DNA of 53,275 nt from Nitrososphaeraceae archaeon. GTDB lineage: Archaea; Thermoproteota; Nitrososphaeria; Nitrososphaerales; Nitrososphaeraceae. Numbering within the stretch: position 1 is the stretch's first letter; each line of letters opens with the position of its first letter. Positions 28,741-37,516 of the stretch are shown in pieces. The notes below the pieces were generated by a model. The model made no database searches, had not been told where the DNA came from, and worked only from the letters and a program-made list of their open reading frames with translations. The position numbers and the translations under genes were made by a program. Where the stretch lies: the NCBI GenBank assembly GCA_016782225.1, contig JADDOW010000117.1:1-53275 (forward strand), given 5' to 3'.

Positions 28741-30048
28741 CTAGGCTCTTATACCACAAGAATTTGGGCCAACCTCTAGATCACTTTGTCCTATCAAGTT
28801 GCAGGGGACCATGCCTTTGTTTATTGATACTATTTTTTCATAGTTCATTGGTTGTTGAGATGGAATGCTGCTTAATATGGATTTGATAAACTCGTCCTCG
28901 GACACAGTATCAGACACTATGCTCATGTTTTCTTTGATAGATTCTAATGTCCTGTAGATTGGTTTGCCATGCTCAAACCTCCCACTGAAATGGGAAGGCA
29001 AAATTATAGTTTCTTCGGGCAGTCTCAATATCTTTTGATGGTAACTATTATAGAGAAGGCGTGTAAACTCTTCAGCTTTATTGTGCAGATCAGGCCTTCC
29101 AACCCCATCCACAAATAGCGTATCCCCAGTAAATAAATAGATTTTACTAGAATTGGGATTCCCGTTTTTTTTCTGCATACCATCATCGCCATATCCCATT
29201 TCTTGAGGTTCATCAATCTTAAGTTTAAAACACACACTTCCGTTTGTGTGTCCCGGGGTGTGAATGGCATCCAAGACAACTCCATTGCCAATCCTTATTT
29301 TATCGCCATCTTTGAGTGATTTGAGCTTTAATCCATCGGCATTAGGGAAATCATTTAATTCATATGGTTCTAAGGCACTAACGTACACGTCACACCCGTA
29401 TTTTTTTGCCAGTTTTGTGCTACCAGAAAGATGATCTGCATGTAAATGCGTATCAAGTATTCCGATAATTTTTAGGTTGTTTTCATTTACAATCGTGCTA
29501 ACATAGTCATCAATTTCACATGTTGGGTCTATGACTGCGGCCTTTTTATCAGCAAGATTTGCTATAATATAGCTCATGCATCCACGGGATACTCGCCTTA
29601 TCTGCCAAACCATCAAAGAGGATGGCGATGTCAATGACGATCCAGGAGAGGGAGAACCGACATCAAGGATTTGAGCTATGTCATAAACCGTATTCCAGCC
29701 AGATAAACCCCCTTCCATGCTCTTTACATTGTATCCCCTAGCAGAGAGCATTTGAGCCGCACTCATAGATCTGTTCCCCCTAGCGCAAAAGGTAACGACC
29801 TCTTTATCTTTTGGAATATTTTTCAATGAATCAGATGACAATAAACTATCTACTGGGATCAAAGGAGTATCATCATACCTATCGTAGAACACCTTCCAAG
29901 TTTTGTGTTCCTGAGGATCCCTCACATCCAAAATATAGATGTCCTCCCCATCGTCTATCTTTTTCTTTAGGTCTGCAGGTTTTATCTTTAAATTGTTATT
30001 GTTATTGTTATTTGGGTTTTTACTGTGATCTTCAGAAGTCATTTTCAC
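28741..30048 (-). CDS. rhodanese - metallo-beta-lactamase fusion (sulfur-transfer / persulfide dioxygenase-like)
   Basis: 435 residues: an Asn-rich N-terminus, a rhodanese domain (about 20-125) with catalytic Cys88 in TFCARGNRSM and ILDVRDPQEH, then an MBL domain (about 145-385). The metal ligands are THLHADHLSGS (His201, His203, Asp205, His206), HTPGHTNGSV and FTGDTLFVDGVGRPDL, with LPSHF downstream. This architecture is like bacterial persulfide dioxygenase/sulfurtransferase fusions (ETHE1-like), but the usual order is MBL then rhodanese; here the rhodanese comes first. An extra ~50-residue C-terminal segment (VPCNLIGQSDLEVGPNSCG) has two Cys. It probably handles sulfane sulfur in the cytoplasm. 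Confidence 0.88.
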   Translation of the reverse strand: MKMTSEDHSKNPNNNNNNNLKIKPADLKKKIDDGEDIYILDVRDPQEHKTWKVFYDRYDDTPLIPVDSLLSSDSLKNIPKDKEVVTFCARGNRSMSAAQMLSARGYNVKSMEGGLSGWNTVYDIAQILDVGSPSPGSSLTSPSSLMVWQIRRVSRGCMSYIIANLADKKAAVIDPTCEIDDYVSTIVNENNLKIIGILDTHLHADHLSGSTKLAKKYGCDVYVSALEPYELNDFPNADGLKLKSLKDGDKIRIGNGVVLDAIHTPGHTNGSVCFKLKIDEPQEMGYGDDGMQKKNGNPNSSKIYLFTGDTLFVDGVGRPDLHNKAEEFTRLLYNSYHQKILRLPEETIILPSHFSGRFEHGKPIYRTLESIKENMSIVSDTVSEDEFIKSILSSIPSQQPMNYEKIVSINKGMVPCNLIGQSDLEVGPNSCGIRA

Positions 30049-30465
30049 AATATAATAAAGTATATGTCAAATATATTTAAATTAATAAATTAATTAAATA
30101 TCAAAAAACAAAAACACATTACCCATACCTAACATCATAATTCAAACTACGGTATAGACATCATTTGAAGACAGTTCTCTATAACCCTTTTGTCAGTCCA
30201 AAACCTAAAAAAATGGTTTGATCATAATGTTTGATAGCCAGGCATAGAAAATTGATTGACTTAAAACAAAGAAGCAATTGTTTTAAATCATAATATGGCA
30301 TTCTTAAAAGGGACGGAACTTCAATTATATTACTTGTGCTTTATTGTCGCTCAAGGCCTTTTTAAAAAATTTTGTCATTGAGCATCTTTCTTTGGCACAT
30401 AAATCAAAATACGATCTCTAATTTTCGACATATGATCAAAAATAGTCGCTATTTTTTTAGGACTA
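30049..30465. other. intergenic, possible small remnant
   Basis: An 18-codon minus-strand frame at 30375-30431 (MSKIRDRILIYVPKKDAQ) looks like the N-terminus of a small protein, but stops at once. Otherwise nothing. Confidence 0.3.
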
Positions 30466-32133
30466 TCAATCAGGCTCTGTATGAATTATTACTCTTGAGG
30501 CCGCCGTATTTTTTAGAATAAGGTTTTGGATATCAGTCGCTATTTGGTGTGCTGTCACTACAGATAATCCATCACCCCGTGAGATTTGGTCTTTATTAAC
30601 ATTTTCATTATTATTATAATTATTATTATTTTCCATTTTGACATATGAATGGTTTAACTTTATGGTCAAAGTGATGTGGATTTCATTTCCTGCAAACACC
30701 AAAGCAACATCCTTGCAGTCAGAAACACCTTTTACAGACAATGCGATGCTTTTTATTTTATCTAAAAAGGTATGATCTGTCTTCTCCTCCTTGCCAATGG
30801 ATGTCTCGATATCCACCTCTGTTTCGATATGTGTGGTTATTGTCTTTATGCTTGGGATTTCTTTTTGTATTTTTCTTTCAAAATCATCAACAATGTCATG
30901 GGCCGTTTTCAAATCCAATTTACTATCAATTTGAACATCAAGGTAAAGATGCAATGATAATGCAGATGATCTAAATGGGTTTAGTTTGGCGTCATCATCT
31001 CCCACCATAACTGCCTCTCTTTGAATTGGACCAGAGGGTGATTCTTGCTGGGCAGATGCGGAGAGATAAATGGAATGGATGTTTTTTACCGCAGGATAAT
31101 TTGTGGCTATCAGCCTTATTTTGTCCTTTATTGTTTCAGTCATGTTATCCTCAACTGCATCAACATGAACCACAACGTCAGAATCTGGCAATATCTCATC
31201 CTTGATTTTATTCTCGACATTGGTCGCTATTCTATGGGCTTTGTCATGAGTAAAAATCCTTGGCACTTCTATATGCAGATCAACAAAAGTTTCAGAGCCC
31301 ACCTTCCTTACACGGACACTATGAGCATTTTTTACGCCTTCAAATCCGGTTACAGATTCAAGTATTTGACCCTGGATGCCTTTTGGGGCCTTATCTAAAA
31401 GCACATCTAATGTTCTTCTCCCTAAACCTAAGGAGGTATAAACAATTACACCTGCCACCGTGATGGCAGCATATGAATCTGCATTTGGAATGCCAAATAT
31501 ATAGACAACAGCTAAACCCACAAGTACTACCCCGGAGGTTAGCATGTCAGCTTTAAAATGCAATGCATCGGCTTCTAGCGCTTGGCTTCCGTATTTGCGG
31601 GCTACTTTGTATAATGCTCTGGAACGGTTAAAATTTATCATTATGGAAACAATCATGATTGCAAATGAATATGCAGTGACTTCAGGCCCGCTATGAACAA
31701 AAAATATTCTCTCTATGCCCTCATAGAATATCCAGCCCGCAACTACAAATAAGAGAATCGTCTCCCCAAGGCTAGTCAAGCTTTCAAACTTTGCATGTCC
31801 ATAATGGTGTTCCAAATCCGGTGGCCTCATTGCCATCCTTATCGCATAAAGGGTCATAATAGCCGCAATCACATCCAGACCCGAATGCAATGCTTCAGAT
31901 AAAATTCCAAGACTGCCGGTTGCAATAGCTATAATAAATTTAGATACGGTAAGGCTAGCCGAGGCTATGATTGAGGTTATGGCAACCCTATTTTTTTCCC
32001 TGTGTTTTTCTTTTAGCAAAGAAAAAGGTTCAAACGGGATATTTTGATTTCCTTTGCCATTATCATTTTCGTATATATGGCTGTTGTTTTTACCAGGTGA
32101 TCTTTTAGAATCGCTATCTTTTCCCTTTTCCAC
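30466..32133 (-). CDS. cation diffusion facilitator transporter with three C-terminal domains
   Basis: 555 residues. After a polar N-terminus (1-45) there are about six membrane helices (50-235) with the CDF metal site: His83-x3-Asp87 in EALHSGLDV and His192-x3-Asp196 in ADALHFKADM, the HD-HD set typical of zinc exporters. The cytoplasmic part is unusually long. A first ZT-dimer domain (about 248-335: GVKNAHSVRVRKVGSETFVD, IATNVENKIKDE) is followed by two further copies of the same alpha/beta plan (about 340-445 and 450-550, each with an ALSLHLYLDVQ- or IHITLTIKL-like strand and an AH-x-I helix). Normal family length is near 300, so the triplication is notable. It exports Zn2+ or a related ion. 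Confidence 0.92.
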   Translation of the reverse strand: MEKGKDSDSKRSPGKNNSHIYENDNGKGNQNIPFEPFSLLKEKHREKNRVAITSIIASASLTVSKFIIAIATGSLGILSEALHSGLDVIAAIMTLYAIRMAMRPPDLEHHYGHAKFESLTSLGETILLFVVAGWIFYEGIERIFFVHSGPEVTAYSFAIMIVSIMINFNRSRALYKVARKYGSQALEADALHFKADMLTSGVVLVGLAVVYIFGIPNADSYAAITVAGVIVYTSLGLGRRTLDVLLDKAPKGIQGQILESVTGFEGVKNAHSVRVRKVGSETFVDLHIEVPRIFTHDKAHRIATNVENKIKDEILPDSDVVVHVDAVEDNMTETIKDKIRLIATNYPAVKNIHSIYLSASAQQESPSGPIQREAVMVGDDDAKLNPFRSSALSLHLYLDVQIDSKLDLKTAHDIVDDFERKIQKEIPSIKTITTHIETEVDIETSIGKEEKTDHTFLDKIKSIALSVKGVSDCKDVALVFAGNEIHITLTIKLNHSYVKMENNNNYNNNENVNKDQISRGDGLSVVTAHQIATDIQNLILKNTAASRVIIHTEPD

Positions 32134-32434
32134 TAATGCTAGTAAAATAGAAAATTGTCATATATAATAGATTTGAAGAGATGCATGGCAGCATTATTAG
32201 TTGATGATCAAGATGACAATGTTATGCTAATTGCAAGAGCAAAGGAGATTACTGACACTAGAAATGATTGAAGTTAAAGTTGAAACAGTAAGCACCTATA
32301 GCTTTTAAATAATGGGATTATTTTTATAACTATTGTCAGCATTTACTAATTAAACGTCGTCTTGTATTATTTGTTATATGTCCTCGCAGCATAGACTACT
32401 CATTATTTTTTTTATTGTTTTCTTTTTAATTATT
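32134..32434. other. intergenic, small candidate frame
   Basis: A 28-codon plus-strand frame at 32185-32271 (MAALLVDDQDDNVMLIARAK) looks protein-like but is too short and unrecognised to call. Confidence 0.3.
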
Positions 32435-32692
32435 TCAAGGCAATCTCTTTTTTGGTATCTTATATACACTTAACATTTTTTTATTATTTTTTCGTTTACT
32501 CTTTTCCATCGGATTTTTGCCAGCAGTTGGCATTATCTTTCCTTTAGTTAGTGTTGCATCACATACAGTACAGCACCCTTCAATTGCAGCCATACTGTTT
32601 GCTAATTTTATAAATTTAATGTTTGACAATTTTACATTAGTTTTGCATACCGTACAATAGGTGGAATATTTGGATATGATGTCTGCTGACAA
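32435..32692 (-). CDS. DUF5679-type zinc ribbon protein
   Basis: 85 residues. Two knuckles, YCTVCK (Cys13, Cys16) and GCCTVCDATL (Cys41, Cys44), are separated by about 25 residues with an AAIEG turn, the plan of DUF5679 (topoisomerase-like zinc ribbon). A basic tail (KSKRKNNKKMLSVYKIPKKR) suggests nucleic acid contact. ATG start close to a TATA-like tatatat upstream, so probably leaderless. Confidence 0.75.
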   Translation of the reverse strand: MSADIISKYSTYCTVCKTNVKLSNIKFIKLANSMAAIEGCCTVCDATLTKGKIMPTAGKNPMEKSKRKNNKKMLSVYKIPKKRLP

Positions 32693-32765
32693 ATTAAATT
32701 GTCTGATACATATATAATATATTTAATTTGCCATATTAGAAAAAATAAAAATATTAGAAAAATGG

Positions 32766-33150
32766 TTATTGAATTTCTATTCTTGCTAGAATGTCTTCAA
32801 TGGTCTGCTCATCCTCAAGTTCTGCATCTAAAAGCTCTAATGCAAGACTGTATGTTCCGGGGTCTTTGTCTTTTACATTATTCGCTAAATCATTGTAGTG
32901 TTTTATTACAATCCTTTCAAATTCCAAGGCCTTTTCCAAGGCAGTTCTTAAGCTCAAATATCTTGATGGCTGAAGTTTTCCAAGTCCGCTAGCCTGTTCC
33001 CATTGCACAGGATCATCAGTTGGTTTTATCTCAAGTTGGTTTAACCTAAATGCGACTTTTTTTGAATGGTTCAGCACTATAGGCTGTCTTTAACATTTCC
33101 ACCGTAACCTCAATACCAGGTCCAGCTATCTCTTTTGACATTTTACCCAT
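32766..33150 (-). pseudogene. ferritin-like protein with internal deletion
   Basis: The 5' end (ATG at 33148) reads MGKMSKEIAGPGIEVTVEML and KTAYSAE, the start of a ferritin-like four-helix protein of the archaeal DPS-like kind. The C-terminal half follows in another frame: RLNQLEIKPTDDPVQWEQAS, ALEKALEFERIVIKHYNDLA and LDAELEDEQTIEDILARIE, with carboxylate ligands in LEFERIVIKHY and ELEDEQ. Between them the end of helix A and most of helix B (about 40 residues with the ExxH metal ligands) are missing. The deletion also shifts the frame. The 103-residue downstream frame alone could not form a di-iron site. Confidence 0.7.
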
Positions 33151-33474
33151 ATTAACTTAATATTCGGCATTGGACAATTTAACCATGTATTAGGCTGTAC
33201 GTTTTACATTAAGATCTGAAATTTATTCTGTCCGTTACATTCTTGATTTTATGTGTATTATATTTATGCTACCGTTCTAGATAAGCAGAACAACTCTATA
33301 CATAGGCATTTAATATTTGTAGAATCGTATTTTTATTCCGATTTTTATAGATTTGTATAATTATGCTTTATAGAATAAATATAGCATATAAAAGGCGAAT
33401 TAATATTTTTCTTTAATATTCTGGAATTAGAATCCTCTACAGGTATTTATTACTAATTATGAAATTTTCAGAAT
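33151..33474. other. intergenic between divergent genes
   Basis: AT-rich promoter region for the beta/gamma-crystallin gene on the right and for the decayed ferritin-like gene on the left. No specific site can be fixed. Confidence 0.35.
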
Positions 33475-33909
33475 ATGAATAAAGTCATTTTAAAATCCAA
33501 TATGATTATATTTTATATATTTATACTCATGGGGCTGTATAGCATCTTTCTAGTTGCTACTGCAAATGCTACACCTTACAATGTTACAAATCATGATAAT
33601 AGAGGAAATTTTACATTGGAAGCTTTTACAGATGAAGGGTTTATAGGAAATAGTACAATAATAAATAAAAATACCCCATCTTTACAAGGACAATTTCATG
33701 ATTCCATTAGTAGTTTAAGAATAACCTTTGAACAAAATCAAAGTAATGGATACATGTTAGAAATTTGTGAGCACATAAGTTTTGCCGGCGATTGTATAAT
33801 TGTTGGAGATGGTGAATACGATATTGAATCTCTTGGTTCGCTCAATGACAAAATATCATCAATAAGATATCTATCTCCATCTTCACTTAAACTAAAAGGT
33901 TATTCATAA
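33475..33909 (+). CDS. secreted beta/gamma-crystallin domain protein
   Basis: 144 residues. Signal peptide 1-32 ending ATANA. The mature part has two Greek-key motifs: FTLEAFTDEGFIGNSTII with HDSISSLRI (75-82), and YMLEICEHISFAGDCIIVG with NDKISSIRYL (124-133). Both carry the (N/D)(N/D)xxSS calcium-binding pattern, the first with His in place of the first acidic residue. A Cys pair (98, 107) may form a disulfide. Such crystallins bind calcium and are known in a few archaea; an extracellular structural or Ca-sensing role is likely. Confidence 0.82.
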   Translation: MNKVILKSNMIIFYIFILMGLYSIFLVATANATPYNVTNHDNRGNFTLEAFTDEGFIGNSTIINKNTPSLQGQFHDSISSLRITFEQNQSNGYMLEICEHISFAGDCIIVGDGEYDIESLGSLNDKISSIRYLSPSSLKLKGYS

Positions 33910-34138
33910 TACCTGAAAAATCATTTTATGTATTTGGTATATGATTTTATAGCAGGCAATTATTAGTTGTCTGATAATATTATTTAATATTTGTTCTCAC
34001 ATTATCGAAATAGATATGTATTATTAAATCTAAAGAAAACTTGAAAAAAAAGTATATAATAATTACAATCCAATTGTTTTTCAAATTTGATAATTTGGTA
34101 TAAGGTTATATTGTATTAAAAAAAATGATTTCTCGTAT

Positions 34139-35131
34139 ATGGTATCAGAGAAGCAAATTATGATTATATCTTTCTATGTGGCCATTTTCTTATTTACTTC
34201 TATTTGGACTAATGATGCTGAAGGAGTTGATGTGTCCTCATGGGAAGTAGGCGAAGAAATGCCTACATATAGAACCGAGATTGCCGCAGATTTGTTGGAT
34301 AATAGAATCTATGTACTTGGAGGGGCAGACTACCAAAAGGATGGAGTAATAGATACTGTGGAAGTGTATGACCCAGAAAAAAACACATGGACCACAGCCG
34401 CGCCATTACCAATTCCGATAGACCATACCTCAGCAGTCGCATATAATGGCAAGCTATACCTTGTAGGAGGATTTTTAGAAAACAAGATATCTACAGATAA
34501 GCTTTTCATTTATGATCCTAATGAAAACAAATGGACTGAAGGAAATCCATTGCCATCACCCAGAGGAGCATTAACTGCAGAGGTCATAAATGGTACAATC
34601 TATGCTATAGGCGGAGTCAATAGGGATCATCAACCTGTTAATACTAATGAAGCTTACAATGTTAAAACCAATACCTGGACTGCAAGAGAGCCAATACCTG
34701 GACCAAAGCACCATGTTGCATCGGCAGTAGTGGATGGGAAATTATATGTACTTGGAGGAAGATTATTTGGCAATGGTGAACCTTCCGAGATTAATGAATC
34801 GTTAACGAATTTTGATGACAACTGGAGATATGATCCAGAAAAAAATAAGTGGATGCCTTTGGAATCCATGTCTATTAGAAGAAGTGGATTTACTGCCACA
34901 TCCCTAAATGATCAAATTTATGTATTTGGGGGTCAAGGCACAGAAGGATCCTATAATAGTGTTGAGAGATATGACCCAATAACGAATAAATGGTATGGAG
35001 AGCCTGCAATGCCTACAGAACGTTCAGGATCTGCATCTGTTGCCTATAAGGATAGAATCTATGTATTTGGGGGTCAGCACAAGGGCCTAGAGGCATTAAA
35101 TGTAAATGAAATTTTCATTCAAGGTAAATGA
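34139..35131 (+). CDS. secreted kelch-repeat protein
   Basis: 330 residues: a signal peptide (about 1-29) and six kelch blades with the GG and Tyr/Trp pattern, for example IYVLGGADYQ, VEVYDPEKNTWTTAAPLP, LYLVGGFLEN, IYAIGGVNRD, LYVLGGRLFG, IYVFGGQGTE, IYVFGGQHKG. It would fold as a beta-propeller outside the cell. It lies tail-to-tail with a paralogue on the opposite strand, with 164 bp between stops that include an alternating (ta) run. Kelch propellers bind carbohydrate or protein; no catalytic residues are apparent. Confidence 0.9.
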   Translation: MVSEKQIMIISFYVAIFLFTSIWTNDAEGVDVSSWEVGEEMPTYRTEIAADLLDNRIYVLGGADYQKDGVIDTVEVYDPEKNTWTTAAPLPIPIDHTSAVAYNGKLYLVGGFLENKISTDKLFIYDPNENKWTEGNPLPSPRGALTAEVINGTIYAIGGVNRDHQPVNTNEAYNVKTNTWTAREPIPGPKHHVASAVVDGKLYVLGGRLFGNGEPSEINESLTNFDDNWRYDPEKNKWMPLESMSIRRSGFTATSLNDQIYVFGGQGTEGSYNSVERYDPITNKWYGEPAMPTERSGSASVAYKDRIYVFGGQHKGLEALNVNEIFIQGK

Positions 35132-35295
35132 TCTAAACATACAAATAATATATATATATATATTATCTATTTGCAAATTAGTAAGGTATGTGTTAATTGA
35201 ATTTCGTTTTCTGTCGATATAAAATTGTTTGAATGCGCATATGATATCATTAAAATTATCTTCATAATATGTTGAATCTAATTCAAAAACAGTAA

Positions 35296-36393
35296 TTAAT
35301 TGTATCCGCCAAATGCATCATAAATGTTTGTTTTATTATTGCCAACGTGAAAGATCTCGTTAGCATCAGTTACTGTTAACCCGGGCTGAGGTCCTCCACC
35401 AATAACAAAAATCTGTCCATCATATGCTGATACTCCTAATCCATGACGTGATGTGGGCATAGGATATTGATGCGTCCAACTATCCTTTGTGGCATCATAT
35501 CGCTCATTGTTATTAAAAGTCCCATTATTTTGTTCGCCTCCAAATACATAAATAAAATCGTTTATTGATGAAGATGCAATACCGCTTCTTTTTGTGGGCA
35601 TAGGCTCTAGATCGCTTGTCCATTTATCGGCAGATGGATTGTATTTTTCTACAATGTCTACATTGTCCAAAGAACCAGTTATCCTGCCACCGATTACATA
35701 AATGCTGTTATTTACTGTAGCTGATGCAGCATGATGCCTAGATGTAGGCATAGGTAATTTAGACATCCATAGATTGTTTTTTGGATCATATGATTCGTTT
35801 GTATTGACTGGATCATTATTATCGCCTCCTATTACATATAGCGTCCCGTTTACAAAATTCGCATTTGGAGACCCCCTTGCAGTAGGCATAGGATTGCCCT
35901 CAATCCAGTCGTTATCCGTTGGATCATAAATAAATAACTTATCGCTTGCCTCCCATTCTCCAAAATATCCACCAGCTACATATATTTTGCCTTGATCGGA
36001 TACAGCTGATGCAGCATGATGAAGCGGTATTGGTAAAGACTTGACGTTTGTCATCCAAGTGTCATTCTTTGTGTTATATGCCTCTACAATATCCGTAGGT
36101 TTTCCCTCAGAATTAAATCCCCCAATTACATATATTCTGTCTCCTAAGTTAACCGCAGTTACTTCTGTACGTGGAGTAGGCATAGGTGCGCCTTTTGACC
36201 AGAGTTCTTTAATCATCTGCCCTTCGGTGTAAGATATTTGCACTGGCAATGTAGGATTTAAGGAACTGAGCAAAGAGACGGATAACATAGAAATCAACAT
36301 TAGTCTTTTATGGACATCTAACATAAAATTCCCTAAATTTGTATATAATATAAAGACTCTGTTGATCCTCAAATTTGATAAATAAAGATTCAT
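35296..36393 (-). CDS. secreted kelch-repeat protein (paralogue)
   Basis: 365 residues as an open frame; Met24 (36324; MLDVHKRLMLISMLSVSLLS) is the likelier start since a signal peptide follows directly. Six blades: IYVIGGFNSE, VEAYNTKNDTWMTN, IYVAGGYFGE, LYVIGGDNND, IYVIGGRITG, IYVFGGEQNN, IFVIGGGPQPG. Linkers with PMPT-x-R are very regular. It shares blade spacing and phrasing (LFIYDPTDNDWIEGNPMPTA) with the 34139-35131 gene, so the pair arose by duplication and inversion. Confidence 0.9.
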   Translation of the reverse strand: MNLYLSNLRINRVFILYTNLGNFMLDVHKRLMLISMLSVSLLSSLNPTLPVQISYTEGQMIKELWSKGAPMPTPRTEVTAVNLGDRIYVIGGFNSEGKPTDIVEAYNTKNDTWMTNVKSLPIPLHHAASAVSDQGKIYVAGGYFGEWEASDKLFIYDPTDNDWIEGNPMPTARGSPNANFVNGTLYVIGGDNNDPVNTNESYDPKNNLWMSKLPMPTSRHHAASATVNNSIYVIGGRITGSLDNVDIVEKYNPSADKWTSDLEPMPTKRSGIASSSINDFIYVFGGEQNNGTFNNNERYDATKDSWTHQYPMPTSRHGLGVSAYDGQIFVIGGGPQPGLTVTDANEIFHVGNNKTNIYDAFGGYN

Positions 36394-36849
36394 TTTACAT
36401 AAAATATTTGATGCACTATAATTAATTACTTGTTACCGGGTTATTGTCAAAAGATAAGGTTTAATGAATAATTCATTAAATGGAAACATGTTATCCATGT
36501 GTGAGAATAAATTGTTAATATGTTTTTATAACAATCTATTCTCACAATTTTTTTAATTTGTTTTAACGGTCCTAAATGCAAGAATAAGTAAATCCATTTC
36601 CATTATACTTACATTCTTCAATTACTAATTATTTATTTTATTTATGCTTCACTATTTTATTTTAGTGCATCTATTAACTATTTATTGTACCATTATGAGG
36701 ATTTATTTGTTATCTTGATGAATGGTGACTGAACATTGTTATTTACAATAATTGTTGAGATTATTATTTTACTTAGATTTGAGAAAAAATTCTTAAAATA
36801 AAAAAATAGCAATATTTATTAAAAAATAAGAAATTAAATCCGTTTATTA
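36394..36849. other. intergenic between kelch and FTR1-like genes
   Basis: AT-rich, with T-rich tracts that can end the minus-strand gene at 36850 and promote the kelch gene at 36393. No gene. Confidence 0.4.
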
Positions 36850-37302
36850 TTAAAATAGAGCCTCTGCTTTGTCTAGATTGTTATTAATGGTCCTTATTAA
36901 TTGTTGAACTTCTGTGGATCCACTTTTATTTTCTATTGCATTTTTTAAATCCTCTCTTAATAGAATTTCAGTAGCTTCCATTAGAGTAGGGTTTTTTTCA
37001 TGTAAAGGTGCTTCAAGAAATTCATAATGGTCTAAATAAGCTGTTGTGGCCAATTCTTCAGCTAGAACATAATTTTGATTACCATATGCAGTACTAACTT
37101 GTGTTAATAGGTTTCTTATTTCTTTTATCAATGTTATTGGATCTTTGCTTACTTCTTCACTTATTGATGAATCGCTTTCAGTTGCTCCTTGAGCAAAAGC
37201 CAGATTTGTGGTAGCGGATGAAAACCCAAAGACAATAGCAGTAACTATAAATGCGTAGCTAATTGAATAAATTTTTAGATTTTTAGACATTTCTTTACTC
37301 AT
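36850..37302 (-). CDS. secreted FTR1/EfeO-like helical domain protein
   Basis: 150 residues. A signal peptide (starting at Met1 or Met5, ending NLAFAQ) and a helical mature domain: LIKEIRNLLTQVSTAYGNQN, YVLAEELATTAYLDHYEFLE, APLHEKNP, ILLREDLKNAIENKSG. The AYLD-x-x-E-x-LE-PL pattern is that of the extracellular domain found in front of FTR1-type iron permeases. No permease or multicopper oxidase lies next to it, so it may act as a free periplasmic-side metal-binding or scaffold domain. Confidence 0.75.
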   Translation of the reverse strand: MSKEMSKNLKIYSISYAFIVTAIVFGFSSATTNLAFAQGATESDSSISEEVSKDPITLIKEIRNLLTQVSTAYGNQNYVLAEELATTAYLDHYEFLEAPLHEKNPTLMEATEILLREDLKNAIENKSGSTEVQQLIRTINNNLDKAEALF

Positions 37303-37516
37303 TTTATGATGTGTAACTTTGCATATATATCAATTGCAAATTCTCTATTTTTAGAATATGTGCATACTGTTTTCCTTTTGCAATAGGTATGTGGTAATAA
37401 AAAATAAATAGTTAATGATCATGGTAACCCATTAAAGAAGGTCTGTGTATCGGGCACAATGAGATAGTTTATATAAATTATTTTGTTCCATAAAATAATC
37501 AAAAAAAATTAAGAGT

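Noticed and set aside
30741-31463. Plus-strand frames over the CDF transporter
   Set aside because: Shadows of the minus-strand transporter, which carries clear HxxxD metal motifs.
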